The notes under the pieces are model-generated. The model ran no database searches and had not been told where the DNA came from. It saw nothing but the letters and a program-made list of their open reading frames with translations. DNA of 64,000 nucleotides from NCBI RefSeq assembly GCF_018403265.1, contig NZ_BOSI01000001.1:620001-684000 (forward strand). The letters run 5' to 3'. The position numbers and the translations under genes were made by a program. Shown here in pieces: positions 33,635 through 42,470 of this stretch. Each line of letters begins with the position of its first letter. Positions within the stretch are counted from its first letter, which is position 1. Origin of the DNA: Paenibacillus sp. J31TS4. GTDB taxonomy: Bacteria; Bacillota; Bacilli; Paenibacillales; NBRC-103111.

Positions 33635-34936
33635 TTAACTCCCGAAGCGGATGTCCGCCTCGGCTCCCGTCACCGGAGCCTCGCTGTCCCGATAGCCGAT
33701 CTTCGCTCCCAGGCCGCGGAACAGGCCGATCACGTCCTCGTTCCCGCGTTCAATATGCTCGACGCCCGAGATGATCGTCGTGCCCTCCGCCATGAGACCG
33801 GCCATAATAAGGCAAGTTCCGGCGCGAACATCCGAGGCATGCACATGCTCGCCGCGGAGCTGCAATCCTCCCTGAATGAACGCCGAGCCCCGCTTCACCT
33901 CGATGCGGGCGCCCATCCGCTTCAGCTGTGCTACATGATTGAAGCGCCACGGGTAGACTTTGTCCGTTACGATGCTGCGGCCCTCCGCCATCAGCATGAG
34001 GCTAGTGAACGGCTGCTGCAGGTCCGTCGCGAAGGACGGATACATGCCGGTCCTCAGCCGCGTAGCCCGAATCCGGGAATCCCCGTAGGCGGTGATGGAT
34101 TTGTCCTTCACCTCAAGCTGGAGGCCGACCTCTCTCAGTTTGGTGATGCACGAACCGAGATGCTCGGGAATGATGTCGTCCACCGTCACGGTTCCTCTAG
34201 TTACCCCTGCGGCCATCAGGAACGCTCCGGCGATCAAACGGTCCGGAATAACCGAATACGTACAGCCGCTCAGATGCTTGACGCCTTCAATGCGAATCGT
34301 ATCCGTCCCCGCTCCCCAGATCTTGGCACCCATCTGGATCAGCAGGTTGGCGGTATCGACGACTTCTGGATCGCGCGCCGCATTGCGCAGCACCGTCGTT
34401 CCTTCGGCTAGCGCAGCGGCCATCATCGCGTTCATCGTCGCGCCCGACGTCACCATATCAAAATAGATGATGTTTCCTTTCAGCTTGGCCGCCGTGACAA
34501 CGTAATGATCGTCATAACATTCGACCTTGGCGCCCAGCGCCTTGAGTACCTTAAAGTGCTGGTCGATGGGACGTGAGACGAAGTTGTCTCCACCCGGGTA
34601 GCCGACCGTGACGCGGCCCGTCCTCGCCAGCAGCGCACCGACGAAGTAGTAGGAGGACCGGAAGGCCGAGGTCTTTGCCCGGTCCAGTTCCGCAGATACG
34701 AGTTCTCTAGCATCTACCGTCCATTGTCCGTCTTCGTCCCTGTCCATCCGAATACCGATCTCTCCCGCAAATCCGCGAATGACCTGAATATCCAGGATAT
34801 TCGGGATCCCCTGGAGAACCACCGGTTCATCCGCCATGCAAGCTGCTGCCACAAGCGCCAATGAGCTGTTCTTCGCCCCCGGGATTTTGACGCTGCCCGA
34901 CAAAGCGCCGGAGTTCTCCACTTCGATCCATCTCAT
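33635..34936 (-). CDS. murA: UDP-GlcNAc enolpyruvyl transferase MurA with Asp at the active-site Cys position
   Basis: 433-residue EPSP-synthase-fold enzyme that transfers enolpyruvate to UDP-GlcNAc, the first committed step of peptidoglycan synthesis. The K22/N23 pair (GAKNSSLALV), the Arg of SRPIDQH and the catalytic Asp of SFATDLQQPF are present. But the loop that normally reads PGGCxIG reads PGGDNFVS, so residue 117 (codon 34586–34588, GAC) is Asp and not the Cys attacked by fosfomycin. In mycobacterial and chlamydial MurA, an Asp here keeps activity and makes the enzyme insensitive to the drug. Start is a good family fit at 34936. Confidence 0.9.
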   Translation of the reverse strand: MRWIEVENSGALSGSVKIPGAKNSSLALVAAACMADEPVVLQGIPNILDIQVIRGFAGEIGIRMDRDEDGQWTVDARELVSAELDRAKTSAFRSSYYFVGALLARTGRVTVGYPGGDNFVSRPIDQHFKVLKALGAKVECYDDHYVVTAAKLKGNIIYFDMVTSGATMNAMMAAALAEGTTVLRNAARDPEVVDTANLLIQMGAKIWGAGTDTIRIEGVKHLSGCTYSVIPDRLIAGAFLMAAGVTRGTVTVDDIIPEHLGSCITKLREVGLQLEVKDKSITAYGDSRIRATRLRTGMYPSFATDLQQPFTSLMLMAEGRSIVTDKVYPWRFNHVAQLKRMGARIEVKRGSAFIQGGLQLRGEHVHASDVRAGTCLIMAGLMAEGTTIISGVEHIERGNEDVIGLFRGLGAKIGYRDSEAPVTGAEADIRFGS

Positions 34937-35248
34937 CCGGGAATCCCCCCTTTTCTCTTATGCCTATCCAATTTCGTTTATTTGTCTCTCTCGTTCGCTA
35001 TTCCTGGTCCGGTCCCTATTCCTAGTGCCGGATTGGATTCTTCCTCCAAATTACGGAAATTGATTAGTTATTGTTACCCTATCTTTCGTCAATTCGAATC
35101 AATTGCTGAATAGTCCAATTTTCCCGGATTTTGTCGACAATCGTCTAACAAACACGGCGACAAAAAGTTCCATACCTATAGCATTCGGGGGGGAGGTCGG
35201 TTTTTAGTCGCACCCGCCGTATGTATGCAAATTTATCGCCTGCCGGCG
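34937..35248. other. 312-nt intergenic region
   Basis: AT-rich spacer between rnz and murA. It contains a possible murA promoter (35065–35092) and an 8-bp inverted repeat (TTTTGTCG at 35129–35136 and CGACAAAA at 35158–35165) without a T-run, of unclear role. No gene seen. Confidence 0.5.
35065..35092 (-). promoter_or_regulatory. Possible murA promoter
   Basis: Minus-strand TTGACG (35092–35087) and TAACTA (35070–35065) separated by 16 nt, about 130 nt upstream of the murA start. The -35 is good; the -10 is weak. Confidence 0.35.
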
Positions 35249-36178
35249 CTATCGTTTGGGGATATGAATGCTCCAAAAATCCTCGGCGATGTAGCTGCGT
35301 TCAAACACGCTTCGCGCCTCCTTCAGTAGCGGCTCCACATTATCCTGATACCGCTGGCTGAGGTGCGTCATGACCAAAGTGCGGACTCCCGCGTTCTTCG
35401 CCACGGTGGCCGCCTCCATCGTCGTCGCATGAAAATATTGCTGCGCCGATTCCGCCCGTTCCTGGGCAAAGGTCGCTTCGTGCACCAGCAAATCCGCTCC
35501 CTGCGCCAGCTCGATGGCACTCTGGCAATAGCGGGTGTCGCCTACGATCACGACGACGCGGCCGGGCTGCGCCGGACCGAGAAAATCTTCGCCCTTCAAC
35601 ACTTGGCCGTCCGGCATGACAACCTCCTGGCCCTGCTTGAGCTTACCGAAGAGCGGACCTCCCGTCACGCCGATCCGTTTCAATTTCTCCGCGTCCAGCG
35701 TGCCTGGACGGTCCTTCTCGCGAATGCGGTAGCCGAAGCTCTCAATCCGGTGCTCCACTCGCTTCGCGGTGACCACGAACGAATCGGTTTCGACAATCGG
35801 TCGGTCGGTTTCTTCTTCTATTTCAACGATGTCCAGTTCGTATTCCAAATGAGCGTCGCTTATTTCAAGCGCGTTGCGGATAAAAGCGGCGATTCCTTTC
35901 GGGCCGATGACCTGAAAGGGGGAGGCGCCTCCTTGGTACCCTCTGCTCGTTAGTAATCCGGGAATGCCATATATGTGGTCCCCATGAAGATGAGTAACAA
36001 ACAACTTATTCAGTTTACTCATTTTCAGAGAAGATTTCAAGATTTGCTGCTGGGTTCCTTCTCCGCAATCGAACAACCAGATGCCTTCTTTTTCTTCCAG
36101 CAGCTGAAGCGCAGAAGCCGTGACGTTGCGTTTTGTCGAGGGCATGCCCGCCCCCGTTCCCAAGAATACCAGTTCCAT
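35249..36178 (-). CDS. rnz: Ribonuclease Z
   Basis: 309-residue metallo-beta-lactamase-fold endonuclease that removes the 3' trailer of tRNA precursors lacking encoded CCA. The zinc motif HLHGDH is at residues 63–68 in KLFVTHLHGDHIYGIPGLL; further ligands appear in the VGDTRYC region, HEATFA and MTHLSQRY. The N-terminal ELVFLGTGAGMPSTKRN is standard. The family-typical exosite insertion is present around residues 150–200. Length matches the short (homodimeric) form. Its 3' end is followed by an AT-rich spacer. Confidence 0.93.
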   Translation of the reverse strand: MELVFLGTGAGMPSTKRNVTASALQLLEEKEGIWLFDCGEGTQQQILKSSLKMSKLNKLFVTHLHGDHIYGIPGLLTSRGYQGGASPFQVIGPKGIAAFIRNALEISDAHLEYELDIVEIEEETDRPIVETDSFVVTAKRVEHRIESFGYRIREKDRPGTLDAEKLKRIGVTGGPLFGKLKQGQEVVMPDGQVLKGEDFLGPAQPGRVVVIVGDTRYCQSAIELAQGADLLVHEATFAQERAESAQQYFHATTMEAATVAKNAGVRTLVMTHLSQRYQDNVEPLLKEARSVFERSYIAEDFWSIHIPKR

Positions 36179-36273
36179 CGCCGTACTCCTTTCCTCCGGG
36201 CAAGCGTTCTACTTGTAAGGGTTAACCAAAGCGGGTGCGGATAATCGACCCGAGAAACGAAAAGAGAGAAAAA

Positions 36274-36314
36274 AAGAATAAAGTGCAGCGGCCGGTCCGC
36301 CGCACCTTATTCTT
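36274..36314 (-). terminator. Terminator of metH
   Basis: AAGAATAAGGTGCGGCGG pairs with CCGCTGCACTTTATTCTT on the minus strand, followed by a TTTTTTCTCTC run. It begins 20 nt after the metH stop. Confidence 0.85.
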
Positions 36315-36333
36315 AACCAGACCTTCCGATCTG

Positions 36334-39300
36334 CTACACTTTTTCCACGTTGAAATACTGAGCCTGCGGATGGGCGAATACCATAGCAGACACGCTCGCC
36401 TCCGGATCCATCATGCAGCCCTCGGTCAACTGGATGCCAATCGTCTCCGGGTTCATCAGATCGAACAGGATGCGCTGATCCTCGAGATCTGGGCAGGCCG
36501 GGTAACCGAAGGATACCCGAATTCCCTGGTAGCGGGCGCCGTGGCGCTGCTTCATCGTCATATCCGCCGGGTCCGGGAATCCCCACACGTCGCGCATAAT
36601 ATGGTGCAGCCGCTCCGCGAACGCCTCGGCCAGCTCAAGAGCCGCCGATTGGAGGGCGTGCGAACGGAGATAATCGCCTTTCTCTCTCCATTCCGTCGAA
36701 CGTTCACGAATGCCCTCCCCTGCGGTTACGACCAGGAAGCCGACATAGTCCATAATGCCGCTGTCCACCGGCCTTAGGAAGTCGGACAGGCACAGTCCCG
36801 GCTCCACTGCCTGGCGGGGGAACGAGAATCGTTTCAGCTCCTTGGTGACATCGTTAGGGTCATAAATAATAATGTCGTTGCCGTCCGCCTGAGCCGGGAA
36901 GAACCGGTACATGCCCTGAGCGCGGATGATGCCGTCCCGGATCGCTTCCTCCAGGATGCCGTCCACCACTTCTTTCAGCTCGGTCGTCTTCGGATCCTTC
37001 TCCTGCAGCAGCTTGGCGACGGAACCGCGGACACCAAGATGCTTGCCGAGCAGCATCTCCAGATTGATATAAGGAATGAGGTGGTCGATCGGGTAATTCC
37101 GCAAAATATGCGGCTCAAGATCCGGCGGCAGATAAACAGGCACATCCTGCGAGATGGCCGTGCTTCTGGCACGCGACGGTACCGGCAGCTCCCGGTCGGA
37201 GCGCCGTCCCGTCTCCTGGACGGACGATTCCTTCAGCTCGCGAAGCTCCTGAATGAGCTTGCTCTTCTGCTCGGGATTGCTGAGCTTGTTGGCGATATCC
37301 AGACCATCCATTGCATCCTTGGCATACAGAACGAGGCCGTCATATTCGGGTATGATGCGCGTCTTGGTAAACTTGCGCGTCAACGCAGCTCCGCCTACGA
37401 GAATCGGAACATCGATGCCCGCCGCTCTCAAATCCTGAGCGGTAATGACCATCTGCTGCGCCGATTTGACGAGCAGGCCCGAGAGTCCGATAGCGTCCGG
37501 CTTCTCGCGGCGGAAGGCCTCGATCAGCTGCTCCGGCGGAACCTTGATGCCCAGATTGACGATTTGATAGCCGTTGTTCGACAGAATAATCTCGACGAGG
37601 TTTTTGCCGATGTCGTGGACATCCCCTTTTACCGTGGCGAGAATAATTTTGCCTTTGACGGCCGATTCCGTCTTCTCCATGAACGGCTCGAGGAACGCGA
37701 CGGATGCTTTCATGACCTCTGCGCTCTGCAGCACCTCGGCTACGATCAGCTCGTTATTGTTGAACAGACGGCCGACCTCTTCCATCCCCGCCATCAGCGG
37801 CCCGTTGATGACCTCAAGCGGCGAGTACGTATTGAGCGCTATCTCGAGATCGGGAATGAGCCCTTCCTTGCTGCCCTCGACGATATAGGAGGCAAGACGC
37901 TCTTCCAGCGTCAGATTCGCGGTGTTCTTCTCCTGCTTCTCTACCTTCCTCTCCCGGAAAAAGGCGACGAAAGCCGCAAGCGTCTCGTCATTCGTCTCAA
38001 AAATGAGACGCTCGGCCAGCTCCTTCTCTTCATCCGGAATGGAAGCGTATCTCTGCAGCGTCTGGCTGTTGACAATAGCATAGTCAAGCCCCGCCTTGGT
38101 GCAGTGGTACAGGAATACGGCGTTCAGCACCTCACGACCGGCCGGCGGCAGGCCGAAAGAGACGTTGCTCAGCCCCAGGATCGTCTGGCAGTCCGGCATT
38201 GCTTCCTTGATCAGCCGGATTCCCTCGATCGTCTCCAGAGCGGAACCGATGTACTGCTGGTCTCCGGTTCCGACCGGGAAGACGAGCGGGTCGAAGATGA
38301 TGTCCTTCGGATTCATGCCGTATTGATGGACGAGCAGGTCATGGGAGCGCTGAGCGACCTTGAGCTTGTTTTCCCGCGTAATCGCTTGCCCGGTTTCGTC
38401 TATCGTTCCGACGACGGCGGCGGCTCCGTATTTGTGAATGAGCGGGACAACTCTTTGGAATTTTTCCTCGCCATCCTCAAGGTTAATGGAGTTAATGATC
38501 GCTTTCCCTTGCGAATATTTCAGACCCAGCTCGATTACTTTGGCGTCGGTCGAATCCAACATAAGCGGTGCTTTGACCTTCTTCACGACAAACTGCAGGA
38601 AGCGCTCCATGTCCTCCATCTCGTCGCGGTCGGGATCCTGCAGGCAGACGTCGATGACCTGCGCCCCGCCCTTCACCTGCGCGCGGGCGACCTCAGACGC
38701 CTCTTCAAACTTGCCTTCGGCGATCAAACGCTTGAACTTGCGGGAGCCAAGCACGTTCGTTCTCTCTCCCACCAGATAGGGACGGTTCTCCGACTCAATA
38801 TAGACGGTCTCGATCCCGGTTACCGCTGGCGGATGTGTACCGTAAGCGCCACGGGGAGCATAGTCCTTGAGCGTCTCGGCCAAAGCCCGGATATGGGCCG
38901 GCGTCGTTCCACAGCAGCCGCCGGCGATATTGAGCCAGCCCTGCTCGGCAAAGCCGGCTAATTTCTTCGCCAGGGAGTCGGGGGATTCATGGTAATGGCC
39001 GTTCTCGTCCGGCAGACCCGCGTTCGGATAACAGCTGATCGCCGACTCTGCGACATCGGATAGCGTCCGGATATGGTCCTTCATGAACTCGGGTCCCGTC
39101 GCACAGTTTAGTCCCACCGAAATCGGACGGAGATGCTCTAATGACAGATAAAAGGCGTCGATCGCCTGCCCGGCGAGCGTCGTCCCCATCGGCTCGATCG
39201 TTCCCGAGATCATGAGAGGAAGTTCCTTCCCTACCGCCTCGAATGCCTGGCGGATGCCGATGCTGCCCGCTTTGACGTTCAGCGTATCTTGAGAGGTCTC

Positions 39301-39783
39301 CAGAAGAAGGGCGTCTACGCCAGCTTCCACGAGCGCTTTGGCCTGCTCATAGTAGCTCTCTACGAGCTCCTCGAACGTTACCCCGCCGGTTACCGACAGC
39401 GTTTTGGTCGTCGGTCCGAGCGCACCGAGCACATACCTCGGCCATTCGGGAGTCGAATACTTGGCTGCTGCTTCCACAGCAAGACGGGCGGCCTCCCGGT
39501 TCAGCTCTACCGTCTTATCCTGAAGCTGGTACTCCGCCAGCACGACGCTGGTCGCCCCGAACGTATTCGTCTCGATCAGGTCGGCCCCTGCTTCCAAGTA
39601 GGCTTCATGTATCTTGGTAATCACGTCAGGCCGGGTAAGCACGAGATTCTCGTTGCAGCCATCCAGGTCCTCGCCGCCGAAGTCTTCCGGCGTGAGGTTT
39701 TCCTGCTGAATCATCGTGCCCATGGCTCCATCCATGATCAGAATTTTCTTTTTCATTTGTTCTTGGATCGTTAGCTTGTTCAT
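36334..39783 (-). CDS. metH: Cobalamin-dependent methionine synthase
   Basis: 1149-residue modular enzyme that methylates homocysteine with methyltetrahydrofolate through methylcobalamin. Modules in order: homocysteine domain with zinc cysteines (GLNCATGP; GGCCGTTPAHI), pterin-binding domain (VIDVCLQDPDRDEM, INSINLEDGE), cobalamin-binding domain with DVHDIGKNLV (His is the cobalt ligand), and SAM activation domain ending RYQGIRVSFGYPACPDLEDQ. All key residues are seen, so it needs B12. ATG at 39783 preceded by GGAAGGAAGACTGTCT. Divergent from mtnD; no S-box element is visible in the short leader. Confidence 0.94.
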   Translation of the reverse strand: MNKLTIQEQMKKKILIMDGAMGTMIQQENLTPEDFGGEDLDGCNENLVLTRPDVITKIHEAYLEAGADLIETNTFGATSVVLAEYQLQDKTVELNREAARLAVEAAAKYSTPEWPRYVLGALGPTTKTLSVTGGVTFEELVESYYEQAKALVEAGVDALLLETSQDTLNVKAGSIGIRQAFEAVGKELPLMISGTIEPMGTTLAGQAIDAFYLSLEHLRPISVGLNCATGPEFMKDHIRTLSDVAESAISCYPNAGLPDENGHYHESPDSLAKKLAGFAEQGWLNIAGGCCGTTPAHIRALAETLKDYAPRGAYGTHPPAVTGIETVYIESENRPYLVGERTNVLGSRKFKRLIAEGKFEEASEVARAQVKGGAQVIDVCLQDPDRDEMEDMERFLQFVVKKVKAPLMLDSTDAKVIELGLKYSQGKAIINSINLEDGEEKFQRVVPLIHKYGAAAVVGTIDETGQAITRENKLKVAQRSHDLLVHQYGMNPKDIIFDPLVFPVGTGDQQYIGSALETIEGIRLIKEAMPDCQTILGLSNVSFGLPPAGREVLNAVFLYHCTKAGLDYAIVNSQTLQRYASIPDEEKELAERLIFETNDETLAAFVAFFRERKVEKQEKNTANLTLEERLASYIVEGSKEGLIPDLEIALNTYSPLEVINGPLMAGMEEVGRLFNNNELIVAEVLQSAEVMKASVAFLEPFMEKTESAVKGKIILATVKGDVHDIGKNLVEIILSNNGYQIVNLGIKVPPEQLIEAFRREKPDAIGLSGLLVKSAQQMVITAQDLRAAGIDVPILVGGAALTRKFTKTRIIPEYDGLVLYAKDAMDGLDIANKLSNPEQKSKLIQELRELKESSVQETGRRSDRELPVPSRARSTAISQDVPVYLPPDLEPHILRNYPIDHLIPYINLEMLLGKHLGVRGSVAKLLQEKDPKTTELKEVVDGILEEAIRDGIIRAQGMYRFFPAQADGNDIIIYDPNDVTKELKRFSFPRQAVEPGLCLSDFLRPVDSGIMDYVGFLVVTAGEGIRERSTEWREKGDYLRSHALQSAALELAEAFAERLHHIMRDVWGFPDPADMTMKQRHGARYQGIRVSFGYPACPDLEDQRILFDLMNPETIGIQLTEGCMMDPEASVSAMVFAHPQAQYFNVEKV

Positions 39784-39879
39784 AGACAGTCTTCCTTCCC
39801 GCATGGCATGAAAAGGGGCCCATTGCTTGTCGAATGTTTTATCTTTTAGTCTAGCAAATCTTTCGGATTTAGGGAAGCG

Positions 39880-39908
39880 AATATATATATGTTTTTCCGA
39901 TCCGTTAA
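39880..39908 (-). promoter_or_regulatory. metH promoter
   Basis: Minus-strand TTAACG (39908–39903) and TATATT (39885–39880) with a 17-nt spacer. The transcript leader before metH would be about 90 nt, too short for a full S-box plus expression platform. Confidence 0.5.
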
Positions 39909-39932
39909 GTTGGATTAATTTTGCCTAGTTTA

Positions 39933-39961
39933 TCGACATTCCCTTCTGCATCTTATATAAT
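39933..39961 (+). promoter_or_regulatory. mtnD promoter
   Basis: TCGACA (39933–39938) and TATAAT (39956–39961) with a 17-nt spacer. Good sigma-A match. It sits about 25 nt from the divergent metH promoter. Confidence 0.65.
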
Positions 39962-40004
39962 ACGAATAAGGTTTTTGGACTTATCGATACAGGAGGGGTT
40001 TTAC

Positions 40005-40544
40005 TTGGCACAAATTCGCATCCGAAACACGAACGAACGGATCACGGGAGAAGAGAATGTTAAGGCTTTTCTGGATCGGCAGGAGGTTCTGTACGAGCAC
40101 TGGGATGCCGGCAAGCTGCCAGAATCGCTTCGCGACCAATTTTCTTTGTCCGATGAGGACAAGGCGACCATTCTGTCCACGTTCGAAGAGGAAATTAAGG
40201 ATCTGGCGAAGCGCCGCGGCTATCTGACCTGGGACATCATCGCCCTCTCCGAAGCTACGCCCAATCTGGAGGAGCTTTTGGTCAAATTCGAGCAGGTTCA
40301 TACGCATACCGAGGACGAGGTACGCGCCATCACAGCAGGCAACGGCATTTTCATCATCAAGGGAAGTGACGATGTCGGCTATTTTGACGTCGAGCTCACA
40401 GCCGGCGATGTCATCTCCGTCCCGGAGCACAAACCGCATTTCTTTACGCTGATGGATGACCGGCAAATTGTCGCCGTCCGCCTCTTTATTGAGAAAGAAG
40501 GCTGGATCGCGCATCCGTTCGAGGATTCGTCGTTCGTCAAATAA
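40005..40544 (+). CDS. mtnD: Acireductone dioxygenase (methionine salvage)
   Basis: 179-residue cupin enzyme of the methionine salvage pathway. It oxidises acireductone to formate and the keto acid precursor of methionine (Fe form). The metal ligands appear as HTHTEDE (His99, His101, Glu105) and a later His145 in EHKPHFFTLM. The TTG at 40005 is the start, preceded by AGGAGGGG at a good distance; the frame upstream of it is not family-like. No other mtn gene is adjacent. It stands opposite metH, so the two methionine genes may share control. Confidence 0.9.
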   Translation: MAQIRIRNTNERITGEENVKAFLDRQEVLYEHWDAGKLPESLRDQFSLSDEDKATILSTFEEEIKDLAKRRGYLTWDIIALSEATPNLEELLVKFEQVHTHTEDEVRAITAGNGIFIIKGSDDVGYFDVELTAGDVISVPEHKPHFFTLMDDRQIVAVRLFIEKEGWIAHPFEDSSFVK

Positions 40545-40604
40545 CAATCTAGACAGTCAGTGGCTTTTCCGTCCAACGGATTCTCCGCCCGGGAAACACA
40601 TGCC

Positions 40605-40636
40605 AAAAAGCCATCCTCCCTGGAGGATGGCTTTTT
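40605..40636. terminator. Bidirectional terminator between mtnD and the HAD gene
   Basis: AAAAAGCCATCCTCC and GGAGGATGGCTTTTT flank a two-base loop. Symmetric A/T runs let it serve both convergent genes. Confidence 0.85.
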
Positions 40637-40683
40637 GTTATACCGCAGCTCCAGGTCCAGGGCTTGAAACTGCCTCCTGGAGG

Positions 40684-41490
40684 CTACCTGTTCAGCATGT
40701 TGAGAAGAGGAGTCAGCTCGCGCAGGCTCTTGATTTCAAAGGTCGGTACGATCTCATCGGTACGCGGAAGACCATGCCGGTTCATCCAGGCGTTCCGCAT
40801 TCCTACGGTGTTGGAGCCCAGGATGTCGGTTGTCAGCTTGTCCCCGACCATCAAACCTTCATCGGGCTGAATGCCGAGCAGCTCCATGGAATAACGGAAG
40901 ATCGAGGCATCCGGCTTGCCCTTGCCAAAGACGCCTGAGATCACGATATGATCAAAATAGGCGGCAAGCTCGGGAAAGCCGTCCAGCTTCTCCTGCTGTA
41001 GATCAGGGGAACCGTTCGTCAACAGAAGCAGGCGGTAGTCCTTCTTCAGTTCCTCCAGCACCTCGAATGTTTCTTCGTAAACGAGCGGGCGTGCCCGTCT
41101 CTCCTCGGGAAACAGCTCTGCAAGACGAGCTCCCATCTCGGCATCGTCAACTCCGGCCGCTTGGAGGCCTCTTGTCCATGCTTCCCGGCGGTAACCGGGT
41201 GCCAGCTCATTCAGCTTACGGAACTCAGGCGCTTCCCCTTCCGCAAACCGTCCCCACATTGCCTCGAACGGGTTAATGCCGATCATTTTGGTGAACGGAT
41301 AGGTTTCGTAGCTCTCATATAATTGACGCGCCTCGGCTTTCACCTTTTCCTCAAGCCTCTCGGCATTCAGCTCCGGGTAGCTCTCCGCAGCAAAGCGGCA
41401 CGTTGCCTCGAACGCTTCCTTGACGCTGCGCTCGTCCCATAACAGGGTATCGTCTAAATCAAATAGTACTGCCTTGACCGCCACGCTCAT
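40684..41490 (-). CDS. HAD-family hydrolase
   Basis: 268-residue HAD-superfamily phosphatase. The nucleophile motif is FDLDDTL (Asp10, Asp12), motif II LLLTNGS, motif III Lys in FGKGKPDASIF, and motif IV MVGDKLTTDILG. A helical cap domain lies between residues about 20 and 105, as in subfamily IA enzymes of the pyrimidine nucleotidase/N-acylneuraminate-9-phosphatase kind. The natural substrate cannot be told. It could be a 5'-nucleotidase or general sugar-phosphate phosphatase; the nearness to mtnD does not prove a role in methionine salvage. Confidence 0.82.
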   Translation of the reverse strand: MSVAVKAVLFDLDDTLLWDERSVKEAFEATCRFAAESYPELNAERLEEKVKAEARQLYESYETYPFTKMIGINPFEAMWGRFAEGEAPEFRKLNELAPGYRREAWTRGLQAAGVDDAEMGARLAELFPEERRARPLVYEETFEVLEELKKDYRLLLLTNGSPDLQQEKLDGFPELAAYFDHIVISGVFGKGKPDASIFRYSMELLGIQPDEGLMVGDKLTTDILGSNTVGMRNAWMNRHGLPRTDEIVPTFEIKSLRELTPLLNMLNR

Positions 41491-41525
41491 CGTTCCCCTT
41501 CATGTATGATAAATGTTCTCTTCTC

Positions 41526-42023
41526 TTATTCGGTGCGAATGCCGTTCTGGTTCGCGAATTCCTTCAGCTTGTCCGTCATTTCAGGGATTGGCATCCGGTG
41601 AAGGAGCCGCGAAAACACCCAGCGGTTGCGTTTTTTGTTGGATTGAATGATGACATAGCTTTTCATGAAATGAATCGCCTCCACATCGGAAGCCTCCATC
41701 CGCTTCTCCCCTGTAAAACGGGCCGACGACAGATGCGACTTGCCGATGGTCAGCGTAGGCCTCCGGATCAGAAAAATGAGGATGGCCAAAATGAGATACA
41801 GAATCGGCGTAACCTTATAAGTCCAATCCGTCTCGGCCACTCCCGAAAAGACGAAGAAATAAAAAAAGGCCAACGCGACTAAGACAGACGGGAATACCCA
41901 GTGTCTGCCTTTGTAAACGACTTGCTGACCTGTTTTGAAGGAAGCGCCCGTCCCCTGCTTGCCTTTCTGCTTGCTTAATGTCTTCTGGTTCTTCTCGATC
42001 ATCCGTTCCCATCTGCGGGACAT
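41526..42023 (-). CDS. Two-helix membrane protein, hypothetical
   Basis: 165-residue protein with a basic N-terminus, two hydrophobic helices around residues 43–60 and 70–88, and a soluble C-terminal half (about 75 residues) with a PH/bPH-like beta pattern (TLTIGKSHLSSARFTGEKRMEASDVEAIHF). I do not recognise a named family with certainty. The gene is free-standing between the HAD gene and ynzC; the start ATG follows AAGGGGGAACGTCC. Confidence 0.6.
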   Translation of the reverse strand: MSRRWERMIEKNQKTLSKQKGKQGTGASFKTGQQVVYKGRHWVFPSVLVALAFFYFFVFSGVAETDWTYKVTPILYLILAILIFLIRRPTLTIGKSHLSSARFTGEKRMEASDVEAIHFMKSYVIIQSNKKRNRWVFSRLLHRMPIPEMTDKLKEFANQNGIRTE

Positions 42024-42078
42024 GGACGTTCCCCCTTTGTCTCTGGCAAATCTTCTTCCTTAATCTTATTAAAGAAGT

Positions 42079-42261
42079 TTATTGCGGCTCTTCGTCGGTG
42101 TACTTAATGGAATCGAGCTGATGTTTGAGCGAACGTTTAAACGCGTCAATGTATTGACGGCGCAGTACGTTGCGTTCCTCGATTTCTTCTTCGGTAAGGC
42201 CGACCGTCTTGGCCTTGCGCGCGAGCTCGTTGATCCGTTCGACCGTCTGCTCGATGGACAT
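42079..42261 (-). CDS. ynzC: DUF896 family protein YnzC
   Basis: 60-residue helical-hairpin protein of the DUF896/YnzC family: it starts MSIEQTVERINELARKAK and includes the family signature GLTEEEIEERNVLRRQYID. In B. subtilis ynzC is the third gene of the LexA-controlled yneA-yneB-ynzC operon. Here yneB is missing and an oppositely oriented SDR gene sits between ynzC and yneA, so SOS control is not obvious. Start chosen at 42261 with GGGGGGAGATAGC upstream; the longer frame to 42381 has no family match. Confidence 0.88.
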   Translation of the reverse strand: MSIEQTVERINELARKAKTVGLTEEEIEERNVLRRQYIDAFKRSLKHQLDSIKYTDEEPQ

Positions 42262-42470
42262 GCTATCTCCCCCCCGCAGTAACTTGATGATGTTCTTAAC
42301 TTTGCCATTCCCCCTGCGGAATGTCAAGAAGCCCGAGAGCTCAAAGCGATCGCTCGGACCACGAATGAAACCGGGAGGCAACGGGTAAATAAGAGAAAGC
42401 AGAATAACTTCGATTCGATCACGGAATCGAGCGGATAGAAGACTACAAGGAAGATTAGGAGGAGAGAAGA

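Noticed and set aside
35129-35165. Inverted repeat TTTTGTCG…CGACAAAA as an rnz terminator
   Set aside because: Long loop and no T-run after the 3' arm on the minus strand; left as part of the intergenic note.
37039-38961. 640-codon plus-strand ORF opposite metH
   Set aside because: It is the antisense shadow of a well-conserved gene in GC-rich DNA; no family motifs and no ribosome site.
39784-39880. SAM or cobalamin riboswitch before metH
   Set aside because: The leader is only about 90 nt and lacks the conserved core helices.
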